Assembly (NCBI RefSeq): GCF_013368755.1
Contig: NC_049566.1
Coordinates: 3,906,001-3,970,000, forward strand
Direction: 5' to 3'
Source of the DNA: Talaromyces rugulosus
Taxonomy: Eukaryota > Ascomycota > Eurotiomycetes > Eurotiales > Trichocomaceae
DNA: 64,000 bases
In this document: piece by piece, positions 23,125 to 36,136 of the stretch
Layout: each line of letters begins with the position of its first letter
How positions within the stretch are numbered: the stretch's first letter is position 1
Notes under the pieces: generated by a model
Told to the model about the DNA's origin: nothing
The model's database searches: none
The model's input: only the letters and a program-made list of their open reading frames with translations
Program-made: the position numbers and the translations under genes

Positions 23125-24871
23125 GTTCAAGACGTACGCGGCATCCGACCACCGCGTCAAAAATTGAATACGAACCCCGAGTTATTGTTGTAGAGATGAA
23201 TGGCGATGAATGGCAGATGAGTCGGAAGTAAAGCGAAAATGACGACCGGAAAACAGAAGCCAATGCGATAATTAAGTATCAAGTATCAAACGCAACGTAA
23301 ATATAGGCACAACGTCGCATGCGAAATTAATGAAGAAACAAACGCATGTGCACAACAAGTGCACAATACAAGCTCGCAGTGAGCGTGGGGGAGAAAAGAA
23401 CGTTGGATGATGCCTTGGTTGGTTGGAAAGGGACAAAAAAGCGAAAATACGCGGGTTTGGATGGCGAGGGATAACGGCCCTCGCAAAGTGGCCGAAAGCA
23501 CTCGGGAAACGCTTCAAATGTTTGTCGTCGGGAGAAGAGAACACTAGGCGCAGGCGTGGCGGGCGATCGATCAGGCGACAATCATCAAGCGCGAATCTAA
23601 AAGGCTATCTATCGATGGAAACGCTGCCGGGAGCGCGATGGAGAGAGGAGAGAGTGAGTGTAAGAGGGAAAACAAGGAGAGAGAGAGAAGAGGCAGAGGA
23701 GAAGGAGAAAAGATGGAACGGACGGGGGAAGGAGCTCGGAAAGGAGAAATGGGCAGGCGCGCGCTGGCATCAAGAAGCAGGAAGGAGCATCTGGAGCAGG
23801 CATTTGCCATTGGGTATGACGACCCGGGGCTGCAACTGCCATGACTGGCTGCAATCAGCTTGCTAGTGCTAGGCCAGGGTTTCTTTGCAATCTGCTACAT
23901 ACTGCTGCTACTGCTGCAGTCGCGCCCGAACCAGGGTAGTTGGTCTTGTTATATTGACCCATCTATATCATTTTATATGTAAATAATGTGCCAATGTATC
24001 CATTTTCACCTGAATACAAGCATATATAGACATCCCGTGTAGACATCCTTAGGTTACTGGCATTATACGCTGTCACTAACAATGAAACACCAATAGCCCG
24101 CGTTACAGGTCATATTATTTGCCTCGTACACATCAGCCAAACTACGAACACCCCAGCCCAGATGACAATTACTTGACATCCCTTGTGAAACCTTGGTCAC
24201 ATTTGAAACGCGCATGGACACTTGGCGTATTCTATCACGGAGAAAAATGAGATAGATGGTCTGCCGCATTCGTTGATACCCTTGGCGCTGCAAGATTGGC
24301 GGCTGTTACATTGCAATCGGTCTTGCCGGAAGATGCCCTGCATGGGCCCCATCCTTGGAAACTGACATATAATTGTATCTTGAATGAAAAATAAATCCAG
24401 ATAAAACAATACAAATAAAGCAATAACATCAACAGCGCATTTCCAGACATAATGCTGGGACCAAAAGTACGGCAATCCGTAGTTTCGCATCAAGACCAAC
24501 ACTGGAAGACACCGTCTTGGAAAGGAAAGGCAAACAGAGACATCAACTAGATACCAGTAACCACGCAGCAGCATATCACCACCGAGATACACTTCTAGCC
24601 ACGTAGAGTCCGGCTCGCGTTGATTGGACTCTCCATTCGAGGTGGCTCGTGCGCGGCTATCCAAAGATGCGCTAGTCCCGTTACGGCAAGGCGGCTTCTG
24701 CATGAGCCGATTTTAGGGTTTTAAGCCGCAGCCCGCCGGGAAGCTCGCGTCGCGTCGTTCCTTCCCATCCTGCCGCTTTTTGCCTCTCTTCCTTCCTCAC
24801 TGCCCTCTCTCGCTTCTCCTGCGGTCTCCAACATCCTGAAATTCTCTCTACACACTATTCCTCTACCCTCC
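23125..24871. other. Divergent promoter region between hpc2 and RPAP1
   Basis: About 1.7 kb without a supported gene. It holds a purine-rich (GGA/GAGA) stretch at 23640-23720 and, on the minus strand, an open frame of 168 codons at 24197-24703 with no family features. The last ~150 bases before 24872 are pyrimidine-rich, as expected near fungal transcription starts. Confidence 0.6.
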
Positions 24872-26290
24872 ATGGCGATTCCCGGAGAGCGCTTTGTGCT
24901 CGATCTGTCCGACGACGAGGCCGAACAACCCGTCGACCAGCCCCGCGCCGCCGCCGCACCTCTCATCGATCTCATCGGCGAGATCAAGGAACGCACTCCC
25001 AAGGCAGCTACGGCCCCGACTCCGAAGACCTCGACTGGCTTTCCCGTCGCCAAGGATCGACGCGGACGTTCGGCCTTCAAGCAGAGACGCGCCGCCAGCC
25101 ACAATGCTGCTGCTGCTTCCAACCCGGTCGGCCACGCTCGGCCAGCCGCCGCATCAAACACTCAGCCGGGCCGAGAATCTAGCATGGCGGATGAAGAAAA
25201 GCAAATCATTGACGAGGAAAACAACCAAAGATTAGCGGCCATGTCTGATGCCGAGATTGAGAGCGAAAGGGCCGAGTTGATGTCTAATCTCTCGCCCTCC
25301 CTGGTTGAAAGGTTGTTGCGGAGGGCAAATAAAGTTGACGAGCCATCCAACTCTGACCAGCATTATTCGGCTGTTTTACCTACCGGTGGAGCTAATCTAA
25401 CAGAAAATAAAACTAAAAGCACGGCAAAGTCAGTCTCCTTCGACCTCCCCGAAGCCGAGACTGAAAAATCGACAGAACGGTCTGTTTTAGATGGCAGCGA
25501 GGAAATTACGACAGCGATACAATCTTCTGGTATCGACGAGCGAGCCCCGGCCGCTCATCCTCCAGATCTACTTCCGGCATCCGAATTTCCAAATGGTCCC
25601 GTCCATTTTCCTACCCCTCCTCCCCGCCAAGGCCCCGTGCCCAATCTCGATCCGAACTCGCCCTCGTTCTACGCCGATCTACAAGAGCATTACTTTCCAG
25701 ATATTCCTCATGATCCCTCTACTCTGTCATGGTTGAAGCCGGTCGAAAACGACAAGGATGATCATGCAACCTCATCCCCATATCATTCTTCTAGTTCTGC
25801 TACTACCATCGTGCCATCCGCTCTACGCTTTTCTCTTCGCGGCGAAATACTACCCCCGTCCGAGTCCCTGTCGCTCCCTACTTCTCTCGGACTTCATCAT
25901 CATGCCGATGACCCCGAGGCCGCCGGGTACACCATATCCGAACTTTCCATACTTAGCCGTTCCACTTTCCCTGCACAGAGATGTGTAGCGTGGCAAGTTA
26001 TCGGGCGTGTTTTATATCGATTGGGCAAGGGGGAATTTGGAGATCCAGAACAAGATCTCGTCGACGGCCTATGGACCGTCATCGAACGAGAGGCTGTCGT
26101 CCCTAGAATGATGGACGAGGCGGAGGGTGGCGGAAGCCAGGAGAATAAGCCTCAGATCGCGGCCACAGGGCCCAAGTCGAATATTGGAAAACATGCCAGT
26201 GCCAAGGCATGGGCAGTAGAGGGCATCTGGCTATGGCAAATGGGAGGAGGCAAACGAGGCATCCTCAAATCGGCCGAGACAAGAATGTGA
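24872..26290 (+). CDS. RNA polymerase II-associated protein 1 (RPAP1/Rba50 type)
   Basis: An assembly and nuclear-import factor for RNA polymerase II, bridging polymerase subunits to chaperones. A single exon of 472 aa, normal for fungi (animals are longer). The N-terminal RPAP1 domain lies at residues ~108-152 (EEKQIIDEENNQRLAAMSDAEIESER..., then SPSLVERLLRRA). The C-terminal RPAP1 domain lies at ~310-390 (LRFSLRGEILPP, then YTISELSILSRSTFPAQRCVAWQVIGRVLYRLGKG). The start MAIPGERFVLDLSDDE is typical of the family. The two are linked by Pro-rich sequence containing SFYADLQEHYFPDIPHDP, also conserved. No introns are needed and no defect is seen. Confidence 0.93.
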   Translation: MAIPGERFVLDLSDDEAEQPVDQPRAAAAPLIDLIGEIKERTPKAATAPTPKTSTGFPVAKDRRGRSAFKQRRAASHNAAAASNPVGHARPAAASNTQPGRESSMADEEKQIIDEENNQRLAAMSDAEIESERAELMSNLSPSLVERLLRRANKVDEPSNSDQHYSAVLPTGGANLTENKTKSTAKSVSFDLPEAETEKSTERSVLDGSEEITTAIQSSGIDERAPAAHPPDLLPASEFPNGPVHFPTPPPRQGPVPNLDPNSPSFYADLQEHYFPDIPHDPSTLSWLKPVENDKDDHATSSPYHSSSSATTIVPSALRFSLRGEILPPSESLSLPTSLGLHHHADDPEAAGYTISELSILSRSTFPAQRCVAWQVIGRVLYRLGKGEFGDPEQDLVDGLWTVIEREAVVPRMMDEAEGGGSQENKPQIAATGPKSNIGKHASAKAWAVEGIWLWQMGGGKRGILKSAETRM

Positions 26291-28275
26291 TCCGATGACC
26301 TCAGTAATGCTATCAATGTCTTGGTGCATTGGTCCAGTCTCACTGTATTACTAGCGTTTACAGCGATGACATTCTACTATTCCTAGCAATGTTTGACAAT
26401 ACACGGCGGCAACGGAATAACCCCAAAGGCTCGGGAACATTATAACACTACCGTTCACAATATCAATATGGCCCCATGTACCACGCACTAAACGATCGAG
26501 CCCTCAGGGAGCAAAGCCCGCACAGCCAACTGGCGTGCCGTGCCGATTGACAACTAAGCATCGAGACCTGCACTATTGGTAACGACGCATCTGCTACTCT
26601 ATGCACGATCCTCTTAATGGGAGATCGGAGACTTACTCAATACGTATAATAATCGCGGCGGATAATCACCGCGGAAGAAGACCATGTGGTGGGGTACGTA
26701 AGCACCCGGTCTGATGTTTTGCTTGTCTTGACCGCGATCCTCGACACTCGTTTCGCTCAGGCATCATGTGCGAGGCTTTTCCTGACTCGGTTTCTTTGGT
26801 CTTTCGATGCCTGAATACTAGCATTGGCCTTGATCATCGGTGTATCTCAAACCCATATTCTCGGTCCGTCTGAACTTTCATTCGTTAGGCCGCCGAGTAC
26901 GATGCCGGGAACGACTTTTAGTCTCCATCATCACGTTCTAAATGCTCGGCACCCTGCTGTGCTGGAGCAGGTCCCGAACTACAAGTCGCCATTGGCCTTG
27001 GTACCACGTTCCAGCGCATTAAATTCACCCAAGAGAGCGACACGCATATCTACTAGTTTGCGCTGCCTCATCGCTATCGCCGTCGTGGTTGGCTAGTGGT
27101 CACGGGGTGATAAAGCTGACCCCTCATCTCCATCGACCTCAGTACGCCGTTCAATTAAGCCTCGGGCTCAAAATCGACATGCTGAAAGAGTTGCCAAGCA
27201 GATGCCGACTACTACCACGGGCCGATTCCACTGTGGATTTTTCCATTTTATTTTTTTTAAAAAAAAAACTTAATAAAAAAAAACTCGATATCTGCCTAAC
27301 GTCGGCGCTGCGCACAGAGCCTATGACGACTAGCCCTAACTGAAAGAGCTGAGTGAGAAATCCTGTACCAGGACAACGGATAACCAGCTGACTGAGACTA
27401 GCTTGCATGATGCAGTCAGAACATGGCGTCTTTTTTTTCTTTTTTTTTTGGCCTTCAGCCGCGTTGCTTGCCACCCTGGTGGCACCGGTTTGATACTGAT
27501 ATTGAGGAGGCAATTCCAAAGTTTGCGTCTGCTTTAGTTCGATATATGATCGATCCGGTTGCCCTTCCAAAAATATACAGAAGTATGTGGACACCACACT
27601 AGACGATCTTTCAATGACCATATACCGAACAAAGCAAGCTATGTGTCCATCAACGGTCCTTAGGGCTATGCCGGATCATGCGAGTCATTTCGGAGAGCTA
27701 GCCGACTACTGCGAAGTAGTTAGACGCCAAATAAGCTACCGTGAGCCAGCCTGAAATGGAGCAGAAAGCGATGACTAATTTTTCTGGGAGTACATATCCT
27801 CTTACCCCTCGTTCGAGCTGACGATCAAGTGGATAATTCCGACTTCTTTGGGTCGCACATGACCGTGCCGACCCGAGTTTCCGCCTTCTTATCACGAACA
27901 GGGGGCTATCCATACCTCTGGATCCATCGTGTATGCCTGAACATAATTCCGGTTTTCTCTAGATATGCAACCAACACTGAGATATCAGCCCTACTTGCTG
28001 GATAATTTACCCGCTAGTAGCCATCGGACAATAATCCATTGGCAATTTAGCAACGGCTACACGTCTCCTATGACGGAGGGCATAAGCACTGTCCAGTGCG
28101 TTGTATGGATTAACTTGTTATTTACTGAAGCTTAAATAATGAATATACCATGCAATATTCTGGTTCTTTTTTGTTTTATTTTCTCTTTTACTAATATCTT
28201 TCCCCCTTCGTTTTAATATCCCTCCTCCCTACAGGACCTCAGCTTGGATTTTAGTTTACACCATACATATACATA
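26291..28275. other. Two-kilobase gap without a recognised gene
   Basis: Mixed-composition DNA with no open frame carrying a family motif. A/T homopolymers occur at 27246-27290 and 27429-27450. This is the start of the gene-poor middle of the window. Old decayed sequence is possible but nothing can be named. Confidence 0.5.
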
Positions 28276-30430
28276 ATGGACCAAGCTGCAGAGTACCTTA
28301 GTCAAGTCGGGGAATACCCCCCTATGTCCCCTACTCAAGAAAAACGCCTCTTACGCAAGATGGACTGGATTCTTGTGCCAATGGTGAGTTCTCTCTCCTG
28401 ACTAGTAGTACAAACCTACGTTCCGAGCATATTTTCTCCTCCTTTCTCAGCAGCTTATCAAATATCGGTGGCGTTATGCTAGCTCCTTACTACAGCAACG
28501 CTAGGTGCAGTAGACAAAGTTGCCATTAGCACAGCAGCTATATACGGTTTGAGAGATGGTATGGTTTTTTTTAAAAAATGGACTGGTGACAATATTTGAA
28601 TTACTGACTTGGGGAATAGACTTGCATCTCTCCGGCAGCCAGTACTCATGGGCAGGCTCGATTCTATATTTTGGTGTAAGACACCTTTCCCCAGTACCCA
28701 ATTTAGTAAACCGTTTTTGTATGATTCCATGTTTACTGATATATACAGTGCATTGTTGGCATGTGGCCATCATCATACGTCCTTCAAAGAGTGCCATCTG
28801 CAAAATACCTCGCATGCTGCTCGATCGGTTGGTCTATACTATCCCTCCTGATCCCGGCGTGTCGTCAGTTCAGTGACCTAATGGTCCTGCGGTTTTTGAT
28901 GGGTACGTAAAATCTTTATCCAACACAGAGAAGCGAAGAATCTTCCGCAATCTAACCTTTTCTTTTTTTTTTCCCGTTCAGGCTGTCTTGAGGGTATCAT
29001 TGTCCCATCGATTTCGCTTGTCATTGCCGGTTTTTATAAAAAATCCGAGCAGCCACCTCGCAATGCAATAGCTTTTGCTGCTGTTAGTTCGGTGATTAAT
29101 GGCTTTTTGTCGTGGGCTGTTGGACAGATTCCGTCGTCTACTAGTCTTTCGAAATGGCAGTATCTGTTTCTGATTACTGGTAAGCTTTTCCTTTTTTCCT
29201 GTCCAGTTTATACACACAAAGATAGATGAACATGCATTTAGAAATTTCATAAAGTTAAAAACTAACATTCTATTCCAGGTTCCATATCCCTCGCATGGTC
29301 TCTAGTCGCGGTAGTATATCTCCCAGACACTCCGATGAACGCCTGGTTCCTCAGTGAGCAGGAGAAATTCTACGCGATATCGAGACAAGCAGAGAACAAG
29401 ACTGGCATTGTCAACAAGACGTGGAAACGGCAGCAAGCCATCGAGGCCGTCGCCGACCCGAAAACATGGATTATCTTTTTGTTTAACATTGCCATCAATG
29501 TGCCCAATGGAGGTTTGATATTGCTTTTTTTTTCTCTTCAGCATCTAATATCTTAACTAGCTTATACTGACTTTATAGGCTTAATAACCTTCAGCGGAAT
29601 CATCATCAACAACCTCGGTTTCAGCGCCGTTACAACCTCGCTCTTGAACATGCCCACTGGCATCATGTCGACATTGTCTGCCTTTTTGTTCTCCTGGGTT
29701 GCAGCCAAATGGACGAATAGACGGTGTTTCGTCACAATAATTGCAGCATGTATTCCTGCTGTCGGTGCGATTTTGGTATATATTCTACCTAGAACGAATA
29801 TCGGTGGTCAGATGGTGGGGATTTACTTGGTACTATTATCTCTATTCAGATTTTTCTTCTTTTTGGCCGCGCTAATTATCATTTCTCGTTTTGAATAGTT
29901 GTATACATACTTTGGGCCATATGTTCTAGGTAGACAGTGCCCTAGTCAGCGTTTTAAACTGTCTATACAGTGGTCTCTAACAATTACTTAACTAGGAATC
30001 TCCCTCGGACAAGCCAACACGGCCGGACACACCAAGAAAAACGTCCAATATTCAATCATGTACATTGGCTACGCTGTCGGTACGTATCCAATCCCATCGG
30101 GCAGTATCCAACCAATATATACATGTATATCCTAATAATATATAAAATATAATAACAGGTAACCTAATCGGCCCCCAAACCTTTCGGGCCAACCAAGCCC
30201 CAGAATACACGACAGGTTTTGCCGCCATGCTTGTCTGTTATTGTCTCTGCATCGGCTTGATGGTGCTATACTGGGCGTTGGCGGCTGTCCTCAACACCCG
30301 ACGCGAGACTCTATCAACAACGACGACAGCGGCGGCTAACTATTACTCCTCAGATGGGGATAGCCTGGCCGAATCTCCGTTTGCCGATATGACTGACTAT
30401 GAGCAGAGAGAGTTCAAGTATACGACATAG
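28276..30430 (+). CDS. MFS anion:cation symporter, allantoate/vitamin permease (Dal5-like)
   Basis: A membrane importer of small organic anions (allantoate, nicotinate, vitamins or similar). Ten exons: 28276-28383, 28483-28558, 28620-28675, 28749-28902, 28982-29179, 29279-29512, 29579-29829, 29899-29929, 29996-30079 and 30159-30430. They sum to 488 codons, 487 aa. The family text is restored only by splicing: KRLLRKMDWILVPM, LLTTATLGAVDKVAIS, DLHLSGSQYSWAGSILYFG, MWPSSYVLQRVPSAKYLA, GCLEGIIVPSISLVIAGFY, LPDTPMNAWFLSEQEK, NVPNGGLITFSGIIINNLGFS, GISLGQANTAGHTKKNVQYS. Twelve helices are expected. Nine introns of 61-99 bp in about 2.1 kb is intron-dense. It is isolated in an AT-rich region; a Zn2Cys6 regulator lies 1.7 kb away on the other strand. 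The substrate is unknown. Confidence 0.92.
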
Positions 30431-32152
30431 AATTTAATAATAACCCTTTTTTTTTGCTTTGTTCTTCACTGCTGTTTTCGGTGGTAAACTGCGCCGTGCA
30501 TATATTCATTATGTAAATTAAGCACTAGTAAAGCTGAGGCCACATGCATGATAAGACCAGATGTTCAGTAAACTTTTGGATTTCATAATGGTACTATTAA
30601 TTGAACCTCCTCGTATTCCCCCGGTTTATAGTCCCGGAGCTTTGTCCTCAAACCATCGTAGTCCCGTTTAGCTCGATATAAATGAATAGAATCCGAAACT
30701 TTGATATCATTCGAATAGCGGGGTACGTAGTAGTACTATTCTTTCGCTGGCTTTTTTTTATCTTTTTATCTTTTTATCTAATTGTTGTGGGCTAACTTGT
30801 CATTGCCAAGTCTATGCGTTTTTACTGCCAAGAATTTAAAATGTTGGCCATTATAGCTCCTCCTCCCCTTTGCGTTACTTCTGTGCCTTGTATGAGCTAT
30901 TTTTTTTTTCTGGTAGTAGTATCTCCCCGAAAGATAATAATGTACTATCCCTGTACTACTGGCTTGGCCAAGAACTTCCCCCTCACGAGCCAAAAAATTA
31001 TTAGACGTTTTGCAAAGATACGCTATAACAAAAAATCACATAAATAACAGCCGAGGATATATTTTTCCTCCAACCACAATTTACAAAATATATCTTGTTT
31101 AATAATGCTGTTTTTAAAACGTATGGTATAATTCGTAACACATTACGTGTATATTAGTTCGAAATCTGACATTATTACAAAATCCAGTCTGAGGAGATTC
31201 GGTGTTAGTGATCAGCAAATCCTGGGGATCAGATCTCAGTCTCTTTTCTTTTTTTCTTTTTCCGTACTTCGTTACTTCGTATAAAGATACACGTATTCCT
31301 TGCTTTTTTTTAATAGTACTATTATATGAACCTTATTAATTAGCCGATACTGTTTTTTCACCCTTGGCTTTTCGGTTTTAATAGTCAGCTGTATAACTTG
31401 CATGTTACTTAACTATATGACTCAGCATGGCTATGGAATGTGGCTTGTTAAACCAATAATTGTAACCTAGTGTCGGGATTTTCCTATCCGGGAAATCCAG
31501 ATGATAATAATAGCCAAAATAATAAACCCATACGAGCAACCAAAAATAAAAATAAAAATAAAAAAAATATCACATGCACCAACAAGACACTAGCGATATC
31601 GATCAAATCTAGAACCACCAACAGACCCAGGCTGCAGACTAAGCGTTGGTTTGCCCTTCTGGCGGTGTACAAGCAGCTCCAGCTGTGGAAACTGAATCTT
31701 ACTAGTTGCGGGCACTTATTTCAGGGTATAATAAATTCCCGCTGTTATATTAATTAATTAATTCTATATATATATACTCCGTATGAATATGTTTTAGATA
31801 AAGGTGGGGTTGATTGGCAAGGTTTGTATCTTTTTCCTTTTTTTGAGTAATAATAGCCATGCTGTCTGTCATTGGCTGGGTCGCGAGGTATTGCTATTTT
31901 TGTAAGTGTGAGCTTGAAATGTTCTTGTCAGGTGGCAATAATCGATAGATTTAAAATGTCGGTCATAATATCGGAATTAGCTTAACCTCGGTCCTAACTC
32001 CACCTAAACCAACCTTTTGACCGCTCTATTGTAACTAAAGAACACCGTAGGGAGAAAAAAAAAAAAGAAAGGGTATGACAGTTCGCAATTAGGGGTATCC
32101 GTAGAAACAGCAGCAAGAGCATCGCAAATTCCTTTCAACAAGAAAAACAAGT
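30431..32152. other. AT-rich intergenic region
   Basis: About 1.7 kb of AT-rich DNA with many T runs between the transporter and the convergent regulator gene. No coding or RNA gene is recognised. Confidence 0.55.
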
Positions 32153-34105
32153 TCAAGCCAGACTAATAACCCACTTCCCCTGCTGTTCACGTAATTCAAG
32201 ATCTCTTGTCCGAAAAGCACGCTCCACCGCCGTTCTTGCAGCACGCACACTGCCCAGATTTCGTGTCTGCTGGATATTGTGTAGTCGCTCGAGGACAAAC
32301 CGTCGTTGAGTCTCGTCTTCAAGAGCCATGCTAGTTCCAATCACGTAGAGAGGCCAGAGGACACTGGCCGTGTCAGGATTGGGGAGAGCTGATATGAGCT
32401 CAATAATACTAGAAACGAGCCGTTGTTTGGCCCCTAACGTGTTGTTTAGAGATGAGGATGACGACAACGATGACGACGATGACGAAGGCGTTAATGACAT
32501 GCTCCGGTAGAGGGGCGGTATGAAAGAAACGAATTCTCCGAGATTTTCATTAAAATAAAGCAGCGCAGTTAAACGTTTGATCTCTGCGATTTGAAGAATG
32601 TAGTTGTCTGTAGGGGATGAATGTGCGGAATAATTCTGCTGAAGGTTTTCGAGTGCGGCTTCAACTTCTTCACAACTGGAGATGAAATCAATATCAACTT
32701 TGGAGGGGATAATCTAAAATGCTTGGATTAGTTAGGGTTACCAATAATGTTATTGGTTTCGTTACCTTGGATTTCTTCCGAGTAAGAGATGATATCTGGC
32801 TGATAAGTGACATCAATTGGCGAGAACAGCCAATAGTATTGTCGATCTGCGTATACAATGTAAGTGGCATATTGGGGAAATGCCAACGCAATAGAACACG
32901 TACCTCGTCAAGATCGTCATTTTCTAACCAAACATGAGATGGAACATCGTTATCCCACTGGCCTTCACACTGAGTTCGGCCAGTTCGGCTCATGATATCA
33001 TGTGCAACAAAATACATGTTGAAGAAACGCTTCAAAGACTCTGCTTGCGCCGAGTATGCCGGAAGTTGACTTGTCATCTGCATGCCGATGCGCAGATGGA
33101 ACAGCCAAGAAGACGCACACCCATCGGTTCCATCGGTTATCTGTAACTTTGTCAGAAATGTCTATAACGTGAATTTTCGACAAGTGGAAGACCAACATCG
33201 TGAAAACACATCATCAAGATGGAAGCCACCGTTCCAAATTCCAGCGTGGAAGATTTGATTTCATTTTGTAGTCCTTGGAGCGCTCTATCCTTGTACATGA
33301 AATCTTCCTGAGAGCATACGTCATTACCGAGCAGGAAGAGCTGGTTGGCGGAAACGGCAAGAATGGTGTTCCTCAGCGTCGTATGCGACAGTAGAGGAAC
33401 CAAGGACATGTACGGATTGTTCGATCGGCTCAGCGAGCAACTCGGCCCAATTCCATGAATAAAGTAGTCAAGAAGATACCCCTCTCTATACGTATAATGA
33501 CTGAAGGGGTTTCCCAATGGTCGTCTTTCCAGGTAGTGACTGTCCGCTGAACTGTTTCCCTGGATGAAGCGTCCGCTCTCGACTTTGATTCCGTCGATTT
33601 GAAGCAAGGCGTCGCTTGAAATGTCCAGAGTTCGACCATTTTCTCCCCCAATAAAATCGTCATATGTTGTGTTCAACCAAATCCATCTTCCAACATATTC
33701 TTCCAGAGGGACGCCGGTGAAGTCATCGTCTAGTTTCAAGACTGGTGGCTTTCGGATTCGATTACATCGTTTTGACCAAGTACCTGAACATATCACTTTG
33801 TGTTAGCCTAGATTCGAAGCGCAAACATGGATTATATATGCACTACCTTCTCGCCCAAATTGAATCCCTCGCTGAATGGCGTCTTCCCGAAAGAGAAGTT
33901 TGATACCCCGCTGACACTTAAGACCTAGTCGCTGACATCGCCTACAACTGGGTTTCTCTTCGGTGCATTGAACATGCTTGTCTAGTTTCAAATCGGTCAG
34001 CCCGGATTGCGATAAATGTGCTACCGGATGATTCAGACAACCTTTGCATTGGAAACAGCCAGTTCTTCTTCGGTTCTCAGGCTGCTTTCGCTGGCGACTT
34101 GGCAT
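32153..34105 (-). CDS. Zn2Cys6 transcription factor, six exons
   Basis: A nuclear DNA-binding regulator. Exons 34042-34105, 33847-33981, 33783-33197, 32904-33140, 32766-32846 and 32153-32713 sum to 555 codons (554 aa). The zinc cluster is interrupted by intron 1; splicing gives CFQCKDKHVQC then CRRCQRLGLKC, an exact Cx2Cx6C-x6-Cx2Cx6C. A fungal-specific regulator domain follows: EEYVGRWIWLNTTYDDF, PFSHYTYREGYLLDYFIHGIG, ILAVSANQLFL, LMMCFHD joined to ITDGTDGCASSWLFHLRIGMQM. That last junction needs a GTTGGT donor at 33196, which restores the conserved D-G-x-x-S-S-W-x-x-H-L block. A serine-rich spacer precedes the C-terminus. It sits beside a Dal5-like permease, a plausible but unproven target. 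Confidence 0.85.
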
Positions 34106-36136
34106 ACCTCCCCCCTTCGCTTCGACTCAAGAGGGCTGACAATGGTAACTGGCTGGAGTGGTCGGGCCTCTTGAAATGGGACAAGCTGATTAATCGACAG
34201 AGCATGCGGATGGTATTGGAGGGGGTGAATTATTCGTGGGTGTACGGGCGAAGACGTTTGCATATAACGAAAGGCCGAAGTTCCAGGTTCTCAGGCAGGC
34301 AGGGGATCGAGATCTAGTCATTAGTTCCTCTCAAGCTGAGTGAGGTTCTAGCCCCGTGTGGTATGCCAGCTCCCCGAGTATGCGCCTCAACTTTTAAGAG
34401 CTAGGCTGAAAGATTTGAAATTGACTTTTTTTTTTGAGAGTCACACATGCAAGCGAGAGCGAGACATATTGTAGCTTTCAATCTAGAACCACGGGAACGG
34501 AGGAGCCAGGCAAAGGTAGCCTTGCCCGCCGCAGTAAAGTTTAATGTCAGATCAATCCAGCTGGACATCCAGATGTTCTGCGCACACCACGTCGTGCGCC
34601 GTGCGCCCCTGCGCGGCGTGCCCCGGAATCAACTTAGCTGCTGACCCGGCACCACCGGGCAACTGGCGATACCTGCTAGTGAATCATACCCATGCTGGGA
34701 CATCAGGGCCCCAGGATAACGGACCCCTTCGGGTCTAAAGAGGCGTCTGAGCGTCGTGACCGAAGCGCTAAAAAAAGCAATGAGAAACAAGCGGCCATTA
34801 ATGATGCCGCCTTCGCTATCTCCGCGCTACTTTGCGACTCCAAGCTGCATTTGGCGCCATTCACTGCCATTCAGGGATCAGGAGTCTGGACTTCTCATGG
34901 CGTGCGAGATCCTTGCCCCTTGTGGACATGGCGGCAGCTTAATGCAGTCGATTGCAGCAAACGAAGAAGCTAGGCTGCGATTCGCGCTTCCGCGGAAGAT
35001 ATTATTATTAATATAGCGAGTCCGTCTCAAAAAATAGAAACTAATCCCTTAGTCAATAATAATTTAGCAATGTAGCATGGAGATGAGCACTAAACGGTTT
35101 ACAGCCGACGGCCTAAACGCAACTTCTTTTGATGAAGTTTGCTGCATTGGCATTGATTTTCCCAGGCGGTGTGCAGAATACGAAGGATCAGAAGCATGTC
35201 GCTCACAATGAATTTATAATATGATAATTTGAAGAAGAAGAAGATGATGATGAAGATAATAAAGCGGAGATGGCGGCGTGACAGCGCCCCGATGGGGAAA
35301 GCGTCGTCGTCACACACCGCCTAGTCCAGCGGTTGGCGCCTCAGGCTGCCATGCTAAACAAACAAGCAAACACCGCCGAGCATACTCCGTACATTATTAT
35401 ACAATAATACAGCACAGCAACAGGAACTGCCGCCAAAAAGTCCACCACCTTGCGACTGAAAATGAAGAGCAAGGATACAGAGTAAGAAAAGGGAAACAAC
35501 AAACACCCGTTATATCAGGATCACAATCCCCACAATCCGCCTTACCCTCCGGAGATTAGATTCGCGCCGTTCCGGTTGGGGTGGAACACGGCGTAGTTAG
35601 TGATGATCCTAGCGTTCTTTTTTGACAAAAAATTAAAATAAAATAAAATAATGGCTATTTATTCATTCATTATTTACCTTTGATCAGCTTGCTTGCTTGT
35701 TACTTCTACTTATTTGCATGCTTGCTTACTTTCTTAATTATTATTGCTTCTATTTCTTTGCTAGTCCTTGCTTCTTAGATACTTGTCACATGTTATGTGA
35801 CGGAACTATCCAATGAATTTACTTCTTCACAGTGTAGGAGTTTTATCTTTACTAATGTAAGAAACTGTATAAGACTACTCTTGCCATGTTGGATGCTAAA
35901 CGAGCATCACGTTCATGAATTTGACTTCTGTCAAAATGCAGAATAAAGTGGAGCCTCTTGGCCTGAATGTTATTGGTTGACCGTTGTACAAAACTTCCTT
36001 TTGGGGTTATTTTATCTCCTTTACTTCTCCAATATGTAAGCTTCCTGAGCCTGATATGTTGTCGACACCCTCTATATAGCTTTAAAAAACGGCTTGCAGG
36101 CTTTGCTGCAGGCCTCGCTGCAACCTTCCTGGGTAC
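34106..36136. other. Gene-poor region with simple repeats
   Basis: Two kilobases without a supported gene. GC-rich parts (34480-34700) alternate with AT-rich parts (35600-35760, including an AAAATAAAATAAAATAA run at 35632-35650). A minus-strand frame at 35852-36394 overlaps the decayed orphan gene and has no motif. Confidence 0.5.

Noticed and set aside
24197..24703. 168-codon minus-strand frame upstream of RPAP1
   Set aside because: No homology-like motif or intron support; it overlaps the promoter region and has mixed composition.
27151..27621. 156-codon minus-strand frame in the 26-28 kb gap
   Set aside because: Runs through A/T homopolymers, has no motif, and looks like chance.
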